A DNA stretch of 64,000 nt from NCBI GenBank assembly GCA_964518635.1, contig CAZFGK010000014.1, positions 19,480-83,479 of the forward strand. Reading direction: 5' to 3'. Under the pieces are notes generated by a model. The model had not been told where the DNA came from and made no database searches. It was given only the letters and a program-made list of their open reading frames with translations. Shown here in pieces: positions 1 to 8,799 of this stretch (position 1 is its first letter; every line of letters starts with the position of its first letter). This DNA comes from CAZFGK01 sp964518635 (GTDB lineage: Bacteria; Zixibacteria; MSB-5A5; GN15; FEB-12). Position numbers and translations under genes: made by a program.

Positions 1-1623
1 TGGTTGTTTCTTGGCTCAACGGTAGTCGCACTTTGCTTGGCGATGGGATTGGTCGTGATCGGATGGGTGCAGGTGAAAATGCTCCCTTTCGATAACAAGA
101 ATGAGTTTCAGATCATTCTGAACATGCCGGAAGGGTCGTCACTCGAAAAGACAGTCGAAGCGGGGAGAGAGATTCTTGCGTCCATAAAGAATGAACCGGA
201 AGTAGTGAACTACCAGCTCTATGCAGGAATCTCATCACCTTACAATTTCAACGGTCTGGTCAGGCACTATTTTCTACGGAGCGGACCGCATGTCGCGGAT
301 ATTCAGGTCAATCTGCTTGGTAAGCATGAGCGTACGGCACAGAGTCATGAGATTGCCAAACGAGTGCGTCCTCGCATTCAGAAAATTGCGAGCAAGTACC
401 ACGCCAGTGTCGCCATAGCCGAGGTCCCGCCGGGGCCACCAGTGTTGCAGACTCTCGTGGCGGAAATTTATGGCCCGACTGATTCATCCCGCAGTAAGCT
501 CGCTGCGACGGTGAAGCAGGTGTTTTCCACGACACCGGGAGTTGTTGATATCGATACCTACGAAGAAGCAGATCAGCGATCGTATGCGTTTGTGATCGAT
601 CATGAAAAAGCATCTCTTTCCGGCATTAGTGCGGATGTGATCGCGAAGACATTGCAGCTTGCGGTGAAGGGGATTCAGATTGATATCGTTCACCTGCAGA
701 ATGAGAAAGAGGATGTCGCACTGCTGGTCGAGCTCCCCCGTTCGGAAAAAACTTCACAGCAGGATCTTCTCGGAATCAAGCTGCAGACGATGTTGGTCTC
801 TCCAGCAGGAAAATCATCGTCCCCAATCATGTTACCGATTTCTGAGTTTGTGCAAGTCGAAGAGCGAATTGCGGACAAGGCAATCTATCGGAAGAACATG
901 TTGCCCGTGACGTACGTCATTGGTGATGTTGCCAACGAGATCGAAAGTCCGGGATACGCGATCTTTACCATGAACAAACAATTGAATGCACTCGACATGC
1001 GTGAGTATGGTGGCAGCACGGCGTCGCTGGCTATTCGAAATGCGAGTGCACCGTTTGCAACGCTGGAACCATCACTCAAATGGGATGGTGAGTGGCATAT
1101 CACGCTGGAAGTGTTCCGAGATCTCGGTTTCGCATTTCTGGTGGTGCTTGTTCTGATATACATTCTGATGGTCGGCTGGTTCAAATCGCTCATGACCCCG
1201 ATTGTGGTGATGGCGGCGATTCCATTTTCGCTGATTGGAATCATGCCCGCGCATGGCGCGATGGGAGCATTTTTTACTGCGACTTCAATGATCGGCTTTA
1301 TGGCGGGGGCAGGGATCGTGATACGAAATTCCATCATACTGGTGGATTTCATTGAACTGCGATTAGAACAGGGGCTTCCTCTTGCACAGGCAGTGGTTGA
1401 TGCTGGTGCGATCCGATTTCGTCCGATGCTTCTTACTGCAGCGGCGGTGATTGTGGGGGCTTCTGTTATTCTTTTTGACCCGATTTTTCAGGGGCTGGCG
1501 ATTGCGCTCATGGCCGGAGAGGTGGCATCACTTCTGATCAGCCGCATGGCCGTTCCGGTGCTCTATTACATGGCGAATAAGAAAAAATATGCCCATGTAG
1601 TGGCTGGCCAGGATTTCGAGTGA
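1..1623 (+). CDS. RND efflux transporter permease, C-terminal part
   Basis: This is the C-terminal half of an inner-membrane RND (AcrB/CusA-type) proton-driven efflux pump; the reading frame is open at the left edge, so the N-terminal half lies outside the window. What remains begins in a membrane segment (TM7), then the second periplasmic porter domain (about 320 residues), then the last five hydrophobic segments. The stretch 'GIVIRNSIILVDF' is the RND TM10-11 motif found in hydrophobe/amphiphile and heavy-metal exporters. The substrate cannot be told from this half. The downstream gene is unrelated and begins 160 bases later, so this is probably the last gene of its operon. Confidence 0.9.
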   Translation, partial: WLFLGSTVVALCLAMGLVVIGWVQVKMLPFDNKNEFQIILNMPEGSSLEKTVEAGREILASIKNEPEVVNYQLYAGISSPYNFNGLVRHYFLRSGPHVADIQVNLLGKHERTAQSHEIAKRVRPRIQKIASKYHASVAIAEVPPGPPVLQTLVAEIYGPTDSSRSKLAATVKQVFSTTPGVVDIDTYEEADQRSYAFVIDHEKASLSGISADVIAKTLQLAVKGIQIDIVHLQNEKEDVALLVELPRSEKTSQQDLLGIKLQTMLVSPAGKSSSPIMLPISEFVQVEERIADKAIYRKNMLPVTYVIGDVANEIESPGYAIFTMNKQLNALDMREYGGSTASLAIRNASAPFATLEPSLKWDGEWHITLEVFRDLGFAFLVVLVLIYILMVGWFKSLMTPIVVMAAIPFSLIGIMPAHGAMGAFFTATSMIGFMAGAGIVIRNSIILVDFIELRLEQGLPLAQAVVDAGAIRFRPMLLTAAAVIVGASVILFDPIFQGLAIALMAGEVASLLISRMAVPVLYYMANKKKYAHVVAGQDFE

Positions 1624-1784
1624 CGTCAGGTTGCATTCTACTAACTTCAGGAAGTTTCACTCTTGAGTAGTTGATTCTGGAGTTCTCAGGAGTTTAAGAT
1701 TCAGGGCTGACTATACTTGGCATTCTGAATTTCTTGATGTACCTTCTCGTCCCTTGTGATGACTCTCCCTGACATGAAAGCTGC

Positions 1785-3350
1785 ATGACCCCCAACAGTA
1801 CTCCCAAAGTCATTGGTATACCCGCTGAGACTGCTGCCGGGGAATCACGTGTCGCGTTGACTCCGGATGTCGCCGCCAAGATTCTCAAGCTCGGTTTCGA
1901 AATCCGTTGCGAATCGGGAGCAGGTGCAAAGGCAAATGCGCCAGATGCGCTCTATGCAAAAGTCGGCTGTAACATCAGCCCCTCTCGTCAGGACATTCTT
2001 TCTCAATCTGATATCATTCTCAAAGTCCGTCCGCCTGATATCGATGACATCGCGAGCATGCGCTCCGGCTCACTCCTGATCTGTTTCATCTGGCCAGCTC
2101 AGAATCCGTCACTGCTGGAAGCTCTCGCCAAGCGAGGGATCACGACGATTGCGATGGATGCTGTCCCGCGTATCAGTAGAGCGCAGAAACTTGATGCACT
2201 CAGCTCGATGTCGAATATCACCGGCTATCGAGCGGTGATCGAAGCGGCGAATCGTTTTGGTCGTTTTTTCAACGGACAGATCACTGCCGCTGGAAAAGTT
2301 GCTCCTGCACAGGTACTGATTATCGGTGCTGGTGTTGCCGGACTTGCCGCAATCGGTGCCGCGCGCGGATTGGGAGCGGTGGTTCGTGCTTTCGATACAC
2401 GCCCAGCAGTAAAAGAACAGGTGCAGAGTCTCGGCGCGACATTTCTGGAAGTGCAGATCAAAGAGGATGGCAGCGGAGCCGGTGGCTACGGCAAGGAGAT
2501 GAGCAAGGAGTTCATCGAAGCAGAGATGGCACTCTTTGCGGCGCAGGCGAAAGAAGTAGATATCATCATCACTACTGCGCTGATTCCCGGCAGACCCGCG
2601 CCGAAATTGATTACCTCGGCTATGGTCGAGAGTATGAAAGCGGGATCAGTGATAGTTGATCTCGCTTCTGAGCAAGGCGGAAACTGCGAGCTTACCAAGC
2701 CGGGTGAGGTCTATGAATATCGAGGCGTGACAATTGTCGGTTTGAAAGATCTGACCAGCAAGATGGCGAGTCAGGCCTCGCAGTTGTACGGCAACAATCT
2801 CTGGCACATGCTCAAAGAATTAGGTGGGCAGGAATCGTTCAATCTTGATCTTGAGAATGAAGTAATCCGTGGTTCACTGGTTACTCACGAACATCAAATC
2901 ACCTGGCCCCCTCCCGCGAAACCAGCCGCGCAGACTGCAGCGGTTTCATCAAATGTTTCGCAAGTTGCTGTAAAGACAGCGAATCAAGGTTCGAGTGCCT
3001 TCACGAAAAAATTCAGCGCGCTCTTTCTGATTATCTTTGGTGCAGCAGTTTTGTTCGGACTGGGGATGACTGCGCCAGATTCATTTCTGGCGCATCTCAC
3101 GATTTTTGTGCTCGCCTGTTTTATCGGATGGCAGGTGATCTGGAATGTTGCTCCGGCACTTCATACTCCGCTCATGAGTGTGACCAATGCGATCAGTGGT
3201 ATTATTATCGTTGGCGGCATGATGCAGATCGCAGGACCGCTTGATTCACTCCCTGCTATTCTCGGCGCACTCGCTATTTTCATCGGAACGATCAATATCT
3301 CCGGCGGCTTTCTGGTCACACAGCGCATGCTGAGAATGTTCAGAAGGTAA
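1785..3350 (+). CDS. pntA: NAD(P) transhydrogenase subunit alpha
   Basis: Alpha subunit of the proton-translocating nicotinamide nucleotide transhydrogenase, which passes hydride from NADH to NADP+ at the cost of inward proton flow. At 521 residues it has the fused architecture of the E. coli subunit: an alanine-dehydrogenase/PNT N-terminal domain, the NAD-binding domain I with the Rossmann loop 'GAGVAGLAAIGAARGLGA' near residue 178 and the mobile-loop region 'GGYGKEMS', then an Ala/Pro linker and about four C-terminal membrane segments (from residue about 410). pntB starts 5 bases after its stop, indicating one operon. The ATG at 1785 is the first in frame; no strong Shine-Dalgarno sequence precedes it. 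Confidence 0.96.
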   Translation: MTPNSTPKVIGIPAETAAGESRVALTPDVAAKILKLGFEIRCESGAGAKANAPDALYAKVGCNISPSRQDILSQSDIILKVRPPDIDDIASMRSGSLLICFIWPAQNPSLLEALAKRGITTIAMDAVPRISRAQKLDALSSMSNITGYRAVIEAANRFGRFFNGQITAAGKVAPAQVLIIGAGVAGLAAIGAARGLGAVVRAFDTRPAVKEQVQSLGATFLEVQIKEDGSGAGGYGKEMSKEFIEAEMALFAAQAKEVDIIITTALIPGRPAPKLITSAMVESMKAGSVIVDLASEQGGNCELTKPGEVYEYRGVTIVGLKDLTSKMASQASQLYGNNLWHMLKELGGQESFNLDLENEVIRGSLVTHEHQITWPPPAKPAAQTAAVSSNVSQVAVKTANQGSSAFTKKFSALFLIIFGAAVLFGLGMTAPDSFLAHLTIFVLACFIGWQVIWNVAPALHTPLMSVTNAISGIIIVGGMMQIAGPLDSLPAILGALAIFIGTINISGGFLVTQRMLRMFRR

Positions 3351-3355
3351 GCGCG

Positions 3356-4774
3356 ATGCACGAGAGTATGGTCACCGTCGCATATCTGGTCGCAAGCACA
3401 CTCTTCATTTTCAGCTTGAGTGGATTGTCGCGTCAGGATTCAGCCCGTCAGGGGAACATTCTCGGCATCGTCGGAATGTTGATCGCACTCCTTGCCACGG
3501 CGTATGGTGCGCATCAGACAAACTACCTCACGCTTCTTGGTGCAATCGTTCCAGCGACCATTATTGGCGCGATGGTCGCAGCGAGAGTGGCGATGACATC
3601 AATGCCCGAACTTGTCGCGATGCTTCATAGTTTTGTCGGGCTTGCGGCGGTGTTGGTTGGATTTGCTGATTTTATGCGAGTCGGAAATTCACTGGCTGGT
3701 GTTGAGGGGACAATTCACCGGATTGAAACATTTGTCGGCGTCTTTATCGGTGCACTGACTTTTACCGGCTCGATTATCGCATTCGGAAAACTTCGCGGCG
3801 TGGTCAGCAGTAAACCACTCCTGCTGCCTGCGAGACATCTTCTCAATATCATTGCAATTCTGATCTGTATCTGGTTTGGCTATCAGTTTGTCGGTGAACA
3901 ACAGGGGACACAACCGCTGTTATTCATGTCAGCAATCGCTGGATTGCTCGGGCTTCATATGGTCATGGCGATTGGCGGCGGAGATATGCCGGTGGTGGTA
4001 TCAATGCTCAACAGCTACTCCGGTTGGGCGGCGGCATCGGCTGGCTTCATGCTCGCAAATAATTTGCTCATCGTTACTGGCGCGTTAGTCGGCAGCAGTG
4101 GGGCGATTCTGAGTTACATCATGTGCAAAGCAATGAATCGATCATTTGTGAGTGTTATCCTCGGAGGTTTTGGTGAAGGGGCGCCATTCACTTCTTCAAC
4201 TGCAAAATCACAACCCGCCGGAAGTGTGAACAAGATCACTGCCGACGAAACCGCACGTCAGTTGAAAGAGGCGAAGAGTGTGATTATTGTCCCGGGTTAC
4301 GGGATGGCAGTCGCACAGGCGCAGCACGTGGTCTCGAGTATTACGGATATGCTGCGCGAAAGAGGGACGACCGTTCGCTTTGGTATTCATCCGGTAGCAG
4401 GGCGAATGCCCGGACATATGAATGTCCTTCTTGCTGAAGCGAATGTCCCCTATGATATCGTCCTTGAGATGGATGAAATCAATGAAGATTTTCCGGAGAC
4501 CGATGTGGTGCTGGTGATCGGCGCCAACGACACGGTCAATCCCGATGCCCTCGAAGATCCGACAAGTCCGATTGCCGGTATGCCGGTCTTAGAAGTCTGG
4601 AAATCGCAGGCGGTAATTGTGATGAAGCGATCTCTCGCCAGCGGCTATGCCGGAGTAGAGAATCCACTGTTTTTCAAAGACAACACCTTTATGCTCTTTG
4701 GTGATGCCAAGAAAGTGGTCACCGATATTCTCTCGGCTCTCTCCGAGACCGAGTCGAGCGCGGTCAGTCGCTAG
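3356..4774 (+). CDS. pntB: NAD(P) transhydrogenase subunit beta
   Basis: Beta subunit of the membrane transhydrogenase. The first 265 residues hold many hydrophobic segments forming the proton channel, and the last 190 residues form the NADP(H)-binding domain III. Diagnostic motifs are 'VPGYGMAVAQAQ' near residue 304, 'GRMPGHMNVLLAEA', and 'VIGANDTVNP', all typical of domain III. The 472-residue length matches the family (E. coli 462). It follows pntA by 5 bases and ends the operon; a repeat-filled region follows. The complex supplies NADPH for biosynthesis or, in reverse, contributes to proton motive force. Confidence 0.96.
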   Translation: MHESMVTVAYLVASTLFIFSLSGLSRQDSARQGNILGIVGMLIALLATAYGAHQTNYLTLLGAIVPATIIGAMVAARVAMTSMPELVAMLHSFVGLAAVLVGFADFMRVGNSLAGVEGTIHRIETFVGVFIGALTFTGSIIAFGKLRGVVSSKPLLLPARHLLNIIAILICIWFGYQFVGEQQGTQPLLFMSAIAGLLGLHMVMAIGGGDMPVVVSMLNSYSGWAAASAGFMLANNLLIVTGALVGSSGAILSYIMCKAMNRSFVSVILGGFGEGAPFTSSTAKSQPAGSVNKITADETARQLKEAKSVIIVPGYGMAVAQAQHVVSSITDMLRERGTTVRFGIHPVAGRMPGHMNVLLAEANVPYDIVLEMDEINEDFPETDVVLVIGANDTVNPDALEDPTSPIAGMPVLEVWKSQAVIVMKRSLASGYAGVENPLFFKDNTFMLFGDAKKVVTDILSALSETESSAVSR

Positions 4775-4807
4775 ATAGAAAAAGTGGCAATCAGCTATCT
4801 TCTCTCT

Positions 4808-4874
4808 TCACCCTGAGCTTGTCGAAGGGTCTTCAATATCTTGGATCAAGAAGATGCTTCGACAAGCTCAGCAT
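4808..4874. repeat. REP-like palindromic repeat pair
   Basis: Two copies of a short palindromic repeat lie head to head. The first (4808-4831) has the core CTGAGCTTGTCGAAG flanked by arms CACC/GGGT; the second (4854-4874) is the reverse-orientation core CTTCGACAAGCTCAG flanked by ATG/CAT. Further copies occur near 5.08, 30.8, 31.0, 37.9, 54.2-54.6 kb, always between genes. Probably extragenic palindromic repeats that fold as hairpins. Confidence 0.8.
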
Positions 4875-5024
4875 GAAGAGGCAGGTCATCATTTTAATGT
4901 TTTCTTAGTGATCGGATCTACACTGCGACGGATTGCCTTTGATTCCTGCGCAGTGGGGCACCGAAGAGAAGAACCCCGATGTGGTCATCGGGGCCACCTG
5001 TGAGAATGGGTCTTATAAAGAAGA

Positions 5025-5048
5025 GCCGCCCTGAAGGGACGGCCTACC
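5025..5048. repeat. short hairpin repeat of the 'GGCCTACC' type
   Basis: An imperfect inverted repeat GCCGCCCT-GAA-GGGACGGC followed by CTACC. Similar hairpins with different stems but the same CTACC tail occur at 30756, 31270 and 54417, so this belongs to a dispersed intergenic family. Confidence 0.55.
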
Positions 5049-5075
5049 ATGTGATAACCAATTATCTTTTTTCTT

Positions 5076-5097
5076 CACCCTGAGCTTGTCGAAGGGT
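5076..5097. repeat. REP-like palindromic repeat
   Basis: Another copy of the CACCC-TGAGCTTGTCGAA-GGGT element. A decayed partner ('ACTTCGACCTGCCG') follows about 20 bases later. The whole 4775-5158 gap holds repeats only and no gene that I can support. Confidence 0.75.
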
Positions 5098-5158
5098 CTT
5101 CCTAATCTTAATCACAAAGATACTTCGACCTGCCGTCGCGGCTCCGCCACTTCATAAT

Positions 5159-5953
5159 CTATAGTTTGATCATCGGCTTTGCAGCGAGGGCTTGCATCAA
5201 CGCCCACAGCATCACGCCAATCATTCCGGCGGCGATTCCGAATGTCCAGACCATTGAGAGAGTCGTGCATTTGTCAGGATTATTTCCGCCACTCGCGAGA
5301 TATCCAATCAACGGCATCACCTGCAAGCCGTGCAGACCGATAAAATGTGCGATACGCAAGTCACCAAATTGCATGCTCCAGTTGAGTATTGGTAATCCCG
5401 GACCACCATCCGGCGCGCCGACAGTGTGTGCCAGTCGTGAGGCCATCTGAAAGCCCTGAAGACTTCCGAGAATGAAGACCACGATACCAAGTCGAATTCC
5501 CCAGAGATAGGACGCGGTCATGTCCGGTGGAGTGGTGAAATAGTTGAAGAGTACAATCGCCGCCATGAGTGAATTAATCGCAATCGCAAAACCCATGATC
5601 GAGAAAAGCGCGCCATCAAGAGGAGTTGAGATATTGAAGTGCGAGGTCGTGCCGCGCAACGCCTGCAGAGAAATTGCGAGAATTTCAATGATTAACGTGA
5701 CTGCGACGATAAGGCTCACCCATTTCAAAGACTTTCCGTATTCCGGCAAGTAGCTGATGAAGAGTGCGATGGTGACCAGGTAGATCGCAATCGAAGTTGC
5801 AAACTTGAGTGGCTTGATCCAGGGGTTGATACCGAGAATCAGTCGCTGATCTACAAACAAACCGATGATAAAGAATATCGCCAGTACGAGATGTGCGACC
5901 GCGGTCCAAATGAGGAGCGGTTGTTTGGCAAGTAAGTCCGAAAAGAAAGTCAT
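5159..5953 (-). CDS. multi-pass membrane protein of unknown function
   Basis: 264-residue integral membrane protein with about seven hydrophobic segments spread over the full length. A striking conserved-looking stretch is 'RIAHFIGLHGLQVMPLIGY' near residue 205, where two histidines sit inside or next to a membrane segment and could bind heme or metal; this is speculation. I do not recognise a named function. It starts 9 bases after the stop of the upstream kinase gene on the same strand and is probably co-transcribed with it, so it may be the kinase's target or partner. No clear ribosome binding site is visible before the ATG at 5953. Confidence 0.85.
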   Translation of the reverse strand: MTFFSDLLAKQPLLIWTAVAHLVLAIFFIIGLFVDQRLILGINPWIKPLKFATSIAIYLVTIALFISYLPEYGKSLKWVSLIVAVTLIIEILAISLQALRGTTSHFNISTPLDGALFSIMGFAIAINSLMAAIVLFNYFTTPPDMTASYLWGIRLGIVVFILGSLQGFQMASRLAHTVGAPDGGPGLPILNWSMQFGDLRIAHFIGLHGLQVMPLIGYLASGGNNPDKCTTLSMVWTFGIAAGMIGVMLWALMQALAAKPMIKL

Positions 5954-5962
5954 AGCTAGAAT

Positions 5963-8656
5963 CTATTTTGTATCGAGTTCTGCGGCCCAGTTCTGCACGA
6001 GAACAAACGTCGGGCGTTCTCCGGCAGTGGTCAGGCGATTGACAATGAAGCGTTGTCCGTCTGCGGAGACATCATATCGACGCTGAAGAAAACCGGAGAG
6101 TTCCGGAACAACTTCAAAGAGCGTGGTGGTGGCGCCAACCTGGAGCGTAGCCCCCAAAGTGGTGGCGACGGCCTTGATCTCATTGTCTCCAGTTCTATAG
6201 AACAGCTCTTTGCCATCTCGCCGCCAAATCGGGAAAAAAGCAGTAGACGTTGTCGATATCTGCCACTTCTCTGCAGTACCATCCAGCTGACGAATATAGA
6301 CCTGACGTGAACCGGACTCGTTGCTGGTGTACGCAAGAAAACGGCCATCGGGTGATATTCTGGGATTTTTTTCGTTAAAAGGAGTTGCAGCGATCCATTC
6401 AGTGCGAGCAGGTGGACCGGGATAATAGATTCCGACATCATTCATTGCTCCAGCAACACTCACTTGTCTTTCAATCGCGATTGCCCCATTGACAGGCGAC
6501 CAGTCACCCGGGAAAATGCCACCCACGCCGGAGTCTTTCTTCAGGAAAAGCTCTCCGTCACCATCAGTGCTTAATTTCTTTCTGAACAGATTCCATCCAC
6601 CCGCCTGAGAGGTATAAATGATCGAGCTTCCATCCGGTGACCAGATCGGACAAACGTCCCAACGATTTGAAAATGTCACGCGCATGTTGACGTTGCGGGC
6701 AAGATCAGCGAACCAGATATCGTCAGTCGACTGAGTCGGATCAGAGATTGAATAGGCCAGTCTCTTCTCATCAGGAGAAAGATGAAGTTCGCGGAAGAGT
6801 CGACCAGTGGCAACCGTATCAATAATTCGACCTGATCGATCCAGCCAGACCAGCTCGCTGCCAGAGGATATTGTCGGTGGAGTATAGCAAAGTATTCCGT
6901 CTGCACTCACACTAACTCCAACCATTCCAGCCCCATCTGCCGGAATCATCTCAGCAATAGGATGTGGTTCACCAATTGTTGTTGGTGATTTCGGATCAAA
7001 GGTACGGGCGGTAAGAATCTTTCCTTCGACCGTGAGGATATACCCACGAGGATCATAGATTGGCTGCGAAGCAGAGGGGAAGAGGCTCACCGGCGCTGAG
7101 CCATCGAGCGAACCCATGAAGACCGTGCGGTTCTGTGCGGCATCTGCTGTTCCATCGGTGGTCCCATCTCTATCTTGCAGCACAAAGAGATAATGGACTC
7201 CGTCGGGTAAGAATTCGGGCCAGGCCGGACTCGGCTCGTCAGCGCGGGTTGGCTTTGGAGTCGCTTCTTCGACAGGTCCACCATTTGCAGAAACTCGCCA
7301 GAGTGGATCACCATCTCGGCCATCGAGCAGTATGATATCCTTGCTCCCCCAGCTTCCATCAGATGCATTCTGAAACTTTGCGATTACTTGTACGGGTCCG
7401 CCAGTGGCGGCAATTTTCATCAACTGACCGTTGGCAATATATGCGAGATACTTGCTGTCGGGTGACCAGAAGGGTCTTCTGGCCCCTTCTGTTCCAGCCA
7501 ATGGCTCTGCTTTCAGATTGTCCATACGCCGGATCCAGATCAGCAGTTTGTTACTCGAATCTGTCCCTCGAAATGCCAGCAAAGAGCCATCCGGGGAGAT
7601 CATCGGATTCGCAATACTTCTCAATGACGGCTCGGCGTTGATGATAAACTCAGCTCTTTTCGGGAGATCTTTCGGCTGACCAAAGTGAATGACTGACAGT
7701 GCAATCGCAGCGACTCCGAAGACCGCAGCAAGTATCCAGGCCAGATGCAGATTCTGTTTTCGACGAGCAGCAATCTGGACCGGTATCCCGACCTGCGAGC
7801 CGCCGTCGGCGATCCATTGGAGTGCGCGTTTGAGATCTCCCGCACTCGACCAGCGTTGATCGGGATCTTTCGCCAGACATTGCCCGATTGTTCGTTCCAA
7901 AAGCGGCGGAGTCAATGGCTGCAACTGAGCAATGGGGGCGGGTTGTTCTTTCAAAATCGACGCAATCACGCTCGCCTGACTGGAACCATTGAACGGGCGT
8001 TTGCCAGTCGCCATTTCATAGAGAATCGCACCAAAGCTGAAGAGATCAGAGCGGGCATCGACCTCTTTTCCCTCAAGCTGCTCCGGCGACATGTATTGCA
8101 GCGTGCCGAGGATAGTCCCCTCACCGGTGAGCGGAGTCGTCATGGTCATGCCGGTCGCACCAGCAAGTGCTCCATTGTCGACCTGAAACTTGGCGAGACC
8201 AAAATCGAGTAATTTTGCGCCATTCTTGGTAAGCATGACATTGCCCGGTTTCAGATCACGATGAACTAAGCCCTTTTTGTGTGCCTTATCGAGAGCGTCG
8301 GCTATCTGCATCCCGATGGTGCAAAGTTCTTCTGTAGGGATTGCACCTGTGCGAATACGATCACCAAGTGTCTCCCCTTCGAGATACTCCATGACGATAA
8401 AGGCGGCGCCGTTCTCGTTGCCGACGTCGTAGAGCGTGCAGATGTTCGGATGAGTCAGACTGGAGATCGCGCGTGCTTCTCGCTCGAAGCGTTGCCTTAG
8501 GTCGGCGTTCCCCTGCGTGACTGCAGGGAGGACTTTGAGTGCGACGGTACGGTCTAAGCGGGTGTCGCGTGCTTTGTAGACTTCCCCCATCCCGCCGACA
8601 CCGGCAGGGGAGATGATTTCATACGGGCCGAGTTTTTGTCCTGTAGTTAATGACAT
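5963..8656 (-). CDS. transmembrane Ser/Thr protein kinase with TolB-like beta-propeller domain
   Basis: 897 residues. The N-terminal 280 residues are a complete Hanks-type kinase: glycine loop 'GVGGMGEV' (19-26), ATP-binding Lys41, 'HRDLKPGN' (132-139), 'DFG' (151-153) and 'MSPEQL' in the activation segment, so it should be active. A single hydrophobic segment around residues 303-323 anchors it. The remaining 560 residues are outside and contain repeated PD40/TolB-like blades such as 'ISPDGSLLAF', 'WSPDSKYLAY', 'WSPDGSSIIYTS' and 'ISPDGRFLAYTS', presumably a sensory beta-propeller. This architecture is common in Acidobacteria and FCB bacteria. The signal and substrate are unknown; the membrane protein immediately downstream is a candidate. 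Confidence 0.94.
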   Translation of the reverse strand: MSLTTGQKLGPYEIISPAGVGGMGEVYKARDTRLDRTVALKVLPAVTQGNADLRQRFEREARAISSLTHPNICTLYDVGNENGAAFIVMEYLEGETLGDRIRTGAIPTEELCTIGMQIADALDKAHKKGLVHRDLKPGNVMLTKNGAKLLDFGLAKFQVDNGALAGATGMTMTTPLTGEGTILGTLQYMSPEQLEGKEVDARSDLFSFGAILYEMATGKRPFNGSSQASVIASILKEQPAPIAQLQPLTPPLLERTIGQCLAKDPDQRWSSAGDLKRALQWIADGGSQVGIPVQIAARRKQNLHLAWILAAVFGVAAIALSVIHFGQPKDLPKRAEFIINAEPSLRSIANPMISPDGSLLAFRGTDSSNKLLIWIRRMDNLKAEPLAGTEGARRPFWSPDSKYLAYIANGQLMKIAATGGPVQVIAKFQNASDGSWGSKDIILLDGRDGDPLWRVSANGGPVEEATPKPTRADEPSPAWPEFLPDGVHYLFVLQDRDGTTDGTADAAQNRTVFMGSLDGSAPVSLFPSASQPIYDPRGYILTVEGKILTARTFDPKSPTTIGEPHPIAEMIPADGAGMVGVSVSADGILCYTPPTISSGSELVWLDRSGRIIDTVATGRLFRELHLSPDEKRLAYSISDPTQSTDDIWFADLARNVNMRVTFSNRWDVCPIWSPDGSSIIYTSQAGGWNLFRKKLSTDGDGELFLKKDSGVGGIFPGDWSPVNGAIAIERQVSVAGAMNDVGIYYPGPPARTEWIAATPFNEKNPRISPDGRFLAYTSNESGSRQVYIRQLDGTAEKWQISTTSTAFFPIWRRDGKELFYRTGDNEIKAVATTLGATLQVGATTTLFEVVPELSGFLQRRYDVSADGQRFIVNRLTTAGERPTFVLVQNWAAELDTK

Positions 8657-8721
8657 GACAAAGAATACTCAGGGGTGAGCAATTGAACCAGCTTGAAAGC
8701 GGGGCAGTGATCAAGCCCTGA

Positions 8722-8756
8722 CAAAAAAAGAGGGAGAGGAGATGATCTCCTCTCCC
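8722..8756 (-). terminator. intrinsic terminator after the six-heme cytochrome
   Basis: A perfect 12-bp inverted repeat with a one-base centre (8732-8756) is followed, reading on the minus strand, by a run of seven T. It lies 44 bases beyond the stop codon of the cytochrome gene at 8800 and should end its transcript, separating it from the kinase gene. Confidence 0.88.
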
Positions 8757-8799
8757 TTGACGAGCATGAATGAGTCGTCAGAAAGGGGTAGTCGAATGA

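Noticed and set aside
85..94. Any real feature at window bases 85-94
   Set aside because: The low-score numbering note in the findings refers to protein residues only; bases 85-94 are ordinary RND pump coding sequence.
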